A DNA stretch of 34,985 bases from DASPJQ01 sp035299065 (GTDB lineage Bacteria; Bacteroidota; Bacteroidia; Flavobacteriales_D; UBA2798): assembly GCA_035299065.1 (NCBI GenBank), contig DATGXI010000151.1, positions 1 through 34,985 on the forward strand. The letters are read 5' to 3'. Numbering within the stretch: position 1 is the stretch's first letter; each line of letters opens with the position of its first letter. The notes beneath the pieces were generated by a model. It was not told the DNA's origin. It worked only from the letters and a program-made list of their open reading frames with translations, and did not search any database. Made by a program: the position numbers and the translations under genes. Below, one piece after another: positions 1-5,058 of the stretch.

Positions 1-122
1 ATCATCGTTGTAACACACCTGCAATACTTCCGAAGAATCATTTAAATCAACAATTGCTGATGTTGACGTATAGTACTGTGCCTGGTGGCCGGTCGTATTG
101 ATGTTCCAGGAAGTAATGTTTA
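1..122. repeat. Copy A of a near-identical segment shared by the two YHYH genes
   Basis: Bases 1–122 match 3184–3305 in the same orientation with only two differences, at 88 and 91. Both are third-codon-position, synonymous changes. The match ends abruptly at the signal-peptide boundary. The copy probably extends left beyond the window edge. Confidence 0.95.
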
Positions 123-183
123 CACCTTGTGAAAATGCCACAAAGGGTAAGAAACACATAAGCACAATGATTTTTTTACTCAT
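1..183 (-). CDS. YHYH-type secreted protein, N-terminal part only (yhyh-A)
   Basis: This is the first 61 codons of a minus-strand gene whose 3' part lies outside the window. It starts at an ATG at 183 with a clear signal peptide (MSKKIIVLMCFLPFVAFSQ). The mature start, GVNITSWNINTTGHQAQYY, matches the start of the complete YHYH protein at 2098–3366 except for one Val/Leu change next to the signal peptide, so it is almost certainly a paralogue. It is the last visible gene of the minus-strand cluster, 51 bases after the di-heme protein gene. The function of YHYH proteins is not established. By analogy with the paralogue it is probably exported and may carry a T9SS C-terminal domain, but that part is not visible. 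Confidence 0.85.
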   Translation of the reverse strand, partial: MSKKIIVLMCFLPFVAFSQGVNITSWNINTTGHQAQYYTSTSAIVDLNDSSEVLQVCYNDD

Positions 184-234
184 AACATAATTTATTTTTG
201 AAAGACATTGATGAATCTTGAATTTCATATTGGT

Positions 235-1299
235 TTATTTTGTTATTTCTGGTTTATAGGTAAATTCCGGATTCCTTAAAAAATCCATATCCGTTAACGT
301 TTTTAAAAAAGCTATAATATCATTCTTGTTTTGTTCGGTTAAACCCATTGGTTTTTTAAGTTTTTCGGAAAGATTAATAGTTTGATGTACATCATCGTTA
401 TAATGGAACAATACCATTTGGAGGTTTCGGAAACGACCGTCATGCATATATGGGTATGAAAGCTCAATGTTTCGCAAAGAAGGCACGCGGAATTTCAACG
501 AGTCACTTTCCTTGTGTGTAATTTTAATTCGTCCGCCATCCTTTAAAAAAGCATCGGGTTCCAGTCCATTATTTTCAAATGAATTATTGGTAAACAACGG
601 TTCGGCATGGCACGATGAACAATTTTTACGAAAAAGCTCAAGGCCTCGTGCTTCAGCTTCAGTGAATGATACGCCTTTTTCTTTTCGCATTACTTTATCA
701 TACTTTGAATTGGATGTTTGAAGGGCAAGCATGTATTGTGAAAGTGCTTTTAAAAATAATTGACCAGTGATTTCAGTTTGTTGTCCAAAAGCCATTTTAA
801 ATTTTTGCACATACCATGCTGAACGTTTCAGGCGTGGCAAAACAGTGTTTAGCGAACTGTGCATTTCCACTTTGCTTTCAAGTGGAGCCAATGGTTGAAC
901 TTCAATATTATTTACCCCACCATCCCACATAAAACTTTTGTTCCACGCAACGTTCATTATGGCTAGTGTATTGCGTGTTCCTTTTAAACCACCTATTCCA
1001 TGGCTCAGGGCATGGTCAACGTGTGTGAAATTGGTATAAGGCAAATGGCAGCTTGCACAAGAAATAGTACTGTCACCCGATAACACAGGATCAAAAAACA
1101 ATTTACGTCCCAGCTCAAATCCTTGTGCAGTAACCGGATTTTTTTCAAAATCGTGTACCGGTTTTGGCCAGCCCTTAGGAACATCCACCTTAATTATGGG
1201 ATTTTTTCCTGTTCGTTCTCCATCGCCTTTAAATGAAGGAAATATAATTCCAATGAAAGCCGTTAACGTTAATAGTGGTATAAAACGATTACTTTTCAT
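235..1299 (-). CDS. MbnH-like di-heme protein of the MauG/cytochrome c peroxidase family
   Basis: This 354-residue exported protein has a signal peptide or anchor at about residues 1–20 and two c-type heme motifs, CASCH (81–85) and CSSCH (227–231). It also has MWDGG (124–128) between the hemes and PYMHDGRF (283–290) after the second heme. This layout is typical of di-heme peroxidases and MauG. The generic call is firm. The MbnH assignment comes from its neighbour: its ATG at 1299 overlaps the 3' end of the MbnP-like gene by 11 bases, so the two are translationally coupled. In characterised pairs, MbnH oxidises a tryptophan of MbnP to kynurenine, which creates a copper site. It likely acts in the periplasm. 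The distal ligand type (Met versus Tyr) cannot be settled by eye. The alternative is an ordinary cytochrome c peroxidase. Confidence 0.8.
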   Translation of the reverse strand: MKSNRFIPLLTLTAFIGIIFPSFKGDGERTGKNPIIKVDVPKGWPKPVHDFEKNPVTAQGFELGRKLFFDPVLSGDSTISCASCHLPYTNFTHVDHALSHGIGGLKGTRNTLAIMNVAWNKSFMWDGGVNNIEVQPLAPLESKVEMHSSLNTVLPRLKRSAWYVQKFKMAFGQQTEITGQLFLKALSQYMLALQTSNSKYDKVMRKEKGVSFTEAEARGLELFRKNCSSCHAEPLFTNNSFENNGLEPDAFLKDGGRIKITHKESDSLKFRVPSLRNIELSYPYMHDGRFRNLQMVLFHYNDDVHQTINLSEKLKKPMGLTEQNKNDIIAFLKTLTDMDFLRNPEFTYKPEITK

Positions 1300-2032
1300 T
1301 GTTATCCACTATTTTAAACATATTTGAATATGCATTGGCCAATTTTACGGCTTCTTTTCCGGGGATTACTATGCTGTTTTTTTCAGCCAATGAAATTCCT
1401 TCAAACCACCTTAGCACATCAGCTTGAATCGAAATTATGTTTGTAGGTGAACCCGTTGGAGTATCATTTACTTTTAACTCAAGAGTCCGAATGGCATTTT
1501 CAGCACCGGAAAATCCACCTACATGAAATTCGAAACCATTTCCATGCGTCTTGCATTTTTTTGAGCGTCCTTCCAGTTTTGCATAAATGTATCCACTGTT
1601 CCATGCCCAGTACATACCGTAAGATGGATCAAGATCTCCTCCAAATGCACCCGACATGCTTTTTAAGCTATCAACACCAATTGTAAAGCGTATTGACGAA
1701 ACTTCGCCAACAGGCACTTCAGTCAGATTGATGTTAAGGCTCGCTTTTTCTTCTGCATCAACCAGGTGATAGGAATTATTTTCGCTATAAACCGTGCCGT
1801 TGGTGTACACCAGTTCAATAGAAGAAAGGTAAAACCTGAACCGGTCAACCTTCAAGGTGTCGCCATGTTGGTTTATGTATTCCTTTTCTTCAAGTACCAA
1901 AGGCTGGTTTCCAAAAACGGGCTTAATGTTAATCCAAATATTTGTTACCGGAATATCGCCCCCGGCTGCTGAAAATGCTTTTAATCCCTGTAAAAGCATT
2001 CCTGTTATCAATATGATTTTTGCAACTCTCAT
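1289..2032 (-). CDS. MbnP-like copper-associated periplasmic protein
   Basis: This is a 247-residue exported protein with a signal peptide at about 1–22. Features seen are RFRFYLSSIEL (64–74), the diagnostic-looking YWAWNSGYIYAKLEG block (141–155, W142 and W144), FEFHVGG (167–173, H170) and LRWFEG (207–212, W209). These blocks and their order resemble the MbnP family, first named in methanobactin operons and widespread elsewhere, usually beside an MbnH-type di-heme protein. In characterised members one Trp is converted to kynurenine by MbnH and the product binds copper. Which Trp would be modified here is not known. The stop codon lies inside the start of the downstream di-heme gene. A bipartite motif sits 9–34 bases upstream of the ATG at 2032. 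Confidence 0.82.
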   Translation of the reverse strand: MRVAKIILITGMLLQGLKAFSAAGGDIPVTNIWINIKPVFGNQPLVLEEKEYINQHGDTLKVDRFRFYLSSIELVYTNGTVYSENNSYHLVDAEEKASLNINLTEVPVGEVSSIRFTIGVDSLKSMSGAFGGDLDPSYGMYWAWNSGYIYAKLEGRSKKCKTHGNGFEFHVGGFSGAENAIRTLELKVNDTPTGSPTNIISIQADVLRWFEGISLAEKNSIVIPGKEAVKLANAYSNMFKIVDNNEK

Positions 2033-2040
2033 AGTTTAAA

Positions 2041-2066
2041 AACGGTTAGGCTACATTTTACCCTAC
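2041..2066 (-). promoter_or_regulatory. Bipartite motif upstream of the MbnP-like gene
   Basis: Read on the minus strand it is GTAGGGTAA (2066–2058), an 11-base spacer, then ACCGTT (2046–2041), ending 8 bases before the ATG. The same arrangement occurs at 3402–3427 and 4095–4121. The upstream flank CAAA (2070–2067) is also shared with the yhyh-B copy. It could be an ECF sigma promoter or an operator. Function is inferred. Confidence 0.55.
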
Positions 2067-2097
2067 TTTGGGTTTATTATAAATGACCAACTCTTTA

Positions 2098-3366
2098 TCA
2101 TTGTTTTACAAACTTTAAAAATTCAACCGATTTGTTGCCTTCAAGCTTTACATAATAAATTCCAGCGGGAAGAAAAGCAATGTCAATCGGAGTTGCATTC
2201 GAGGTAACATACGCCAGGCTCCCGCTGGTATTCATTATGCTTATTTGTTTAATTTCTCCATTGTAATAAATATTCAGGACATCATTTGAAGGATTGGGAA
2301 ATAATTTAGCAGTTGCAGTTTCAACACTTAAATCGCCTACCAGAGTAGCGCCATCGTAACAAGCAACACCAGTAGTAAGGTTACTGGCACTACCCGCCCC
2401 TGGCCCCATGTTTACCGGATAAATAGTTCCATAATAATCAGGACCCACCATGTTTGGATACGAAGCGTTACCGGTTGCATCGGTATTTAAAAAATAAGCA
2501 TAGGTTCCTGAAGGGTATTCTGGCGTTACACAATAACGTCCATTGTAATAATCCAGATCGCCCGAGCTTGCTGTATAACCATAATCTTCAATATACGTTC
2601 CCAGCGGAAATGTTGCACTCACTGCCGGGCCAACCTGTGAGGTTGTTGTACCATCATACAATGTGGTGCGGGTAGTAATACTGCGCAACGCCCAGCTTGA
2701 TGTCATGCGGGCAATAGCGCTTGTGTTGTCCATAGCGGTTGAATAACCAAACGGACCATAAATTGGCCAGCCATCAAATGCCCAACCTATAATGGGTGAA
2801 TGTGCCGAACCATCGGTTACGCTACAAAGCTGTATTGGATTGTGGTGATTGTGATAAATGTTGTTCGGATCAGGATGTGCATTGCCTGCATCCATTTCAC
2901 CGGCATGGGCTACCCAGGCTATTTGGTTCCAAACACCTGCACCGGTATTGTTGTTCGTGCCTGTTGTTGAATTGTATGATTTTCCATCACCGTCATCAAA
3001 CAAGGCCACCCCGTTTACCGACAAGCCAAATAATCCAACGTTTTTTGTACCGTGTGTTGAACTGGGGTACGTTGGATTGCGTTTAAAAATGTATGACTTA
3101 TTCTGACCATCACATACAAACGGATCACCAGGCCAGTCGCCCATGATAAACGCGGCAAGCATGTTGGTGCGCACATAAATGGTATCATCGTTGTAACACA
3201 CCTGCAATACTTCCGAAGAATCATTTAAATCAACAATTGCTGATGTTGACGTATAGTACTGTGCCTGGTGACCAGTCGTATTGATGTTCCAGGAAGTAAT
3301 GTTTAAACCCTGCGTTAAAGCAAAAAACGGCATAAACAGTAATAACATTGTGTAAATTTTTTTCAT
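2098..3366 (-). CDS. YHYH-domain secreted protein with T9SS sorting domain (yhyh-B)
   Basis: This is a 422-residue protein. The ATG at 3366 is chosen because it is followed directly by a signal peptide (MKKIYTMLLLFMPFFALTQ). The frame stays open further upstream, but that extension would bury the signal peptide. YHYH-family hallmarks are YHNHHNP (171–177), GWAFDGWPIYGPFGY (194–208) and NGRYCVTPEYPSGTYAYF (275–292). A C-terminal T9SS type A domain follows (about 355–422, LFPNPSNDVL ... LKFVKQ). It is therefore probably moved across the outer membrane and released or anchored at the surface. The His-rich motif reads YHNHH rather than YHYH. It is the first gene of the minus-strand cluster with mbnP- and mbnH-like genes 65 bases downstream. 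The biochemical role of YHYH proteins is unknown. A metal link is suggested only by the His-rich motif and the neighbours. Confidence 0.85.
   Translation of the reverse strand: MKKIYTMLLLFMPFFALTQGLNITSWNINTTGHQAQYYTSTSAIVDLNDSSEVLQVCYNDDTIYVRTNMLAAFIMGDWPGDPFVCDGQNKSYIFKRNPTYPSSTHGTKNVGLFGLSVNGVALFDDGDGKSYNSTTGTNNNTGAGVWNQIAWVAHAGEMDAGNAHPDPNNIYHNHHNPIQLCSVTDGSAHSPIIGWAFDGWPIYGPFGYSTAMDNTSAIARMTSSWALRSITTRTTLYDGTTTSQVGPAVSATFPLGTYIEDYGYTASSGDLDYYNGRYCVTPEYPSGTYAYFLNTDATGNASYPNMVGPDYYGTIYPVNMGPGAGSASNLTTGVACYDGATLVGDLSVETATAKLFPNPSNDVLNIYYNGEIKQISIMNTSGSLAYVTSNATPIDIAFLPAGIYYVKLEGNKSVEFLKFVKQ
3184..3305. repeat. Copy B of the segment shared by the two YHYH genes
   Basis: This matches window bases 1–122 with two synonymous differences (3271 and 3274). 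It encodes the first part of the mature YHYH protein. The near lack of synonymous change points to recent duplication or gene conversion. Confidence 0.95.
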
Positions 3367-3401
3367 AAATTTGATTTTTGCAGTGCGTTTGTTATTAAAG
3401 A

Positions 3402-3427
3402 AACGGACTATTGCATTTTTACCCCAC
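3402..3427 (-). promoter_or_regulatory. Bipartite motif upstream of yhyh-B
   Basis: On the minus strand it reads GTGGGGTAA (3427–3419), an 11-base spacer, then TCCGTT (3407–3402), 35 bases before the ATG at 3366. Together with the CAAA flank it matches the mbnP copy closely: about 17 of 18 positions in the upstream half, allowing one indel. It may be a sigma-factor promoter or an operator. Confidence 0.55.
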
Positions 3428-3483
3428 TTTGTATTACGAAAAAAAATTACCACACTGAGAGGTAACGAATTAAGAAAAAACAG

Positions 3484-3505
3484 AAGGTGGACAAAAGGTG
3501 GACAA
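3484..3505. repeat. Tandem 11-base direct repeat in the divergent intergenic region
   Basis: AAGGTGGACAA occurs twice back to back (3484–3494 and 3495–3505), about 60 bases upstream of the sigma-factor ATG and about 120 bases upstream of yhyh-B. An 11-base period is about one helical turn, as expected if a regulator binds two adjacent sites on one face. No regulator is identified. Confidence 0.5.
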
Positions 3506-3564
3506 AAAAGCAAGTGTTTTTATTCCTCCTCATTACACAATTAAAACTAACTTAGAGTTCAATT

Positions 3565-4092
3565 ATGTCATTACACGGCAACGATAGTGTTTGCGAAGAA
3601 AACAACTTCAATGTTGTATATAAAAACAATGCCAGGCCTTTGCGCAATTTTGTTTATTACCGATGCGGGGACATAGAAAAAGCCGAAGACATTGTACAGG
3701 AGTCCATGATCTCTCTTTGGGAAAACTGTATTAAGATAACGTTTCAAAAAGCAAAATCTTTTTTATACACCTGTGCCCGAAACATCATCATTGACAACAG
3801 CAGGCATGAAAAAGTAAAACTCGAGTTTATTAAACAATTAAATACTGGCTTTGCCGAAGATCCTTCATACACGCTTATAAAAAACGAATTCGAAAAAAAA
3901 CTGGAAGATGCTATTTCATTGTTACCCGAAAATCAACGTGAAACTTTTTTAATGAACCGCATTGATAAAATGACCTTTCCCGAAATTGCCGATGTTTTAG
4001 GCGTAAGCGTGAAAGCCGTAGAAAAAAGAATGCACCTGGCTCTCAGCACCTTAAAGGAAAAAGTAGCCGAATTGAATTACATAAAAATTTAA
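3565..4092 (+). CDS. ECF (FecI-type) RNA polymerase sigma factor
   Basis: This is a 175-residue sigma-70 family protein. Region 2 spans about residues 22–84 (RPLRNFVYYRCGDIEKAEDIVQE and the helix FLYTCARNIIIDNSRHEK). Region 4 spans about 108–165, with LPENQRETFLMNR and the HTH helix FPEIADVLGVSVKAVEKRMHLAL. Regions 1 and 3 are absent, as in ECF factors. The next genes are a FecR-like anti-sigma factor (39 bases on) and a TonB-dependent receptor, the usual cell-surface signalling trio. It is expected to be held by the anti-sigma factor until the receptor is occupied, then to direct transcription of target genes. The nearby bipartite motif may be its target, but that is inference. Confidence 0.93.
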   Translation: MSLHGNDSVCEENNFNVVYKNNARPLRNFVYYRCGDIEKAEDIVQESMISLWENCIKITFQKAKSFLYTCARNIIIDNSRHEKVKLEFIKQLNTGFAEDPSYTLIKNEFEKKLEDAISLLPENQRETFLMNRIDKMTFPEIADVLGVSVKAVEKRMHLALSTLKEKVAELNYIKI

Positions 4093-4094
4093 CG

Positions 4095-4121
4095 GTAGGG
4101 TAACCAACCTGCAAAACCGTT
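4095..4121 (+). promoter_or_regulatory. Bipartite motif upstream of the fecR-like gene
   Basis: GTAGGGTAA (4095–4103), a 12-base spacer, and ACCGTT (4116–4121), ending 10 bases before the ATG at 4132. It lies in the short gap after the sigma-factor stop. AACGGT (4091–4096) and ACCGTT (4116–4121) also form a small inverted repeat, which is an alternative explanation for this copy. Confidence 0.5.
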
Positions 4122-4131
4122 ATATCACCAA

Positions 4132-5058
4132 ATGCAAAACGAGGAAAACGAAAATACACTTTACGCCCGCTGGCTTAACAAAGAATTAAGTGACCAGGAA
4201 TATGCCGAACTCCAAAAAAAAGGAGATGACAAGGTTTTGTCTAAAATAATTGAAACGGTTGATGCGTGGTCTTTACCATCCATTTCTGAAAATCACAAAC
4301 AGGAAATTGACCGAAGAATTGCCACTAAGCAAAAGAAAAAAATTATTCCGTTTTATAAGCAAACCTGGTTTTATGCAGCAGCAAGTGTTGTTGTTCTTCT
4401 TGGAATTTTCTTCCTCATAAAAGAGGATGAAAAAAACGAACCTAAACTAGCAAGAATTGAATGCCTGCCCGGGTCTACAAAAACAATTACCCTTGCCGAT
4501 AACACCGTTATGATAATGAATGGACAATCTTACGTGGAGTACGATTCGGTTAGCTGGTCCACGAACCGACAGGTAAACATGGAAGGAAATGTTTATTTTG
4601 ATGTGCGAACAAAAGGGGCATTCACTGTTAATTATAATGACGGAAAAGTTAGTGTGCTAGGGACTAAATTCAATGTCCAGCATAAAAACAGGTTTACATC
4701 GGTAAAATGCTTTGAAGGAAAAGTACAGGTTGAACTAGGCAAATTAAGTTTTGCCATTAATCCAGGTGAGGGAGTTCGGTCATCAAAGGGAATACCTTCC
4801 AAATTCAAGTTCAATCCTGTCAACGTAAAACCATTATCAGCTTTAACTACTTTTGAAAACTCCCCACTTGAAGAAGTTTGCAATGCCCTTTCCATTCATT
4901 ATGGTTTGGAGTTTAAAGGCAACGGTGTTGATTTCAGTCGGAACTTCACTGGAATTTATAAAAACACGAGTGTAGATACTGCCCTTATGATGGTTTTTGA
5001 ACCAATGGGAATTAGTTATACCCGAAAAGGTACTACCGTTTTCCTGGAAAATAAATGA
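4132..5058 (+). CDS. FecR-like anti-sigma factor (inner-membrane sigma regulator)
   Basis: This is a 308-residue protein with three parts: a cytoplasmic N-terminus (1–77) expected to bind the sigma factor, one membrane helix (about 78–96, FYAAASVVVLLGIFFLI), and a periplasmic FecR domain (about 108–206, with LPGSTKTITLADNTVMIMN and the EGNVYFDV and VLGTKFNV strands). A C-terminal STN-like/DUF4974-type domain follows (about 239–306, FENSPLEEVCNALSIHYGL). This matches Bacteroidota FecR proteins in order and length. Its last four bases overlap the start of the TonB receptor gene (ATGA), so the two are translationally coupled. Expected role: relay the receptor's signal to the ECF sigma factor encoded just upstream. 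Confidence 0.93.
   Translation: MQNEENENTLYARWLNKELSDQEYAELQKKGDDKVLSKIIETVDAWSLPSISENHKQEIDRRIATKQKKKIIPFYKQTWFYAAASVVVLLGIFFLIKEDEKNEPKLARIECLPGSTKTITLADNTVMIMNGQSYVEYDSVSWSTNRQVNMEGNVYFDVRTKGAFTVNYNDGKVSVLGTKFNVQHKNRFTSVKCFEGKVQVELGKLSFAINPGEGVRSSKGIPSKFKFNPVNVKPLSALTTFENSPLEEVCNALSIHYGLEFKGNGVDFSRNFTGIYKNTSVDTALMMVFEPMGISYTRKGTTVFLENK

Noticed and set aside
2796..3106. Plus-strand open frames opposite the YHYH gene
   Set aside because: They are antisense to a well-supported gene, have no family features, and reflect its codon pattern.
2033..3564. Possible methanobactin precursor (mbnA-like) short gene in the copper-type locus
   Set aside because: I looked for a short frame with paired Cys motifs in the gaps at 2033–2097 and 3367–3564 and found none. 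No mbnB- or mbnC-like gene is present either.
4091..4121. Inverted repeat AACGGT/ACCGTT as a terminator after the sigma gene
   Set aside because: The stem is only six bases with a 19-base gap and no T run. It better fits the shared bipartite motif.
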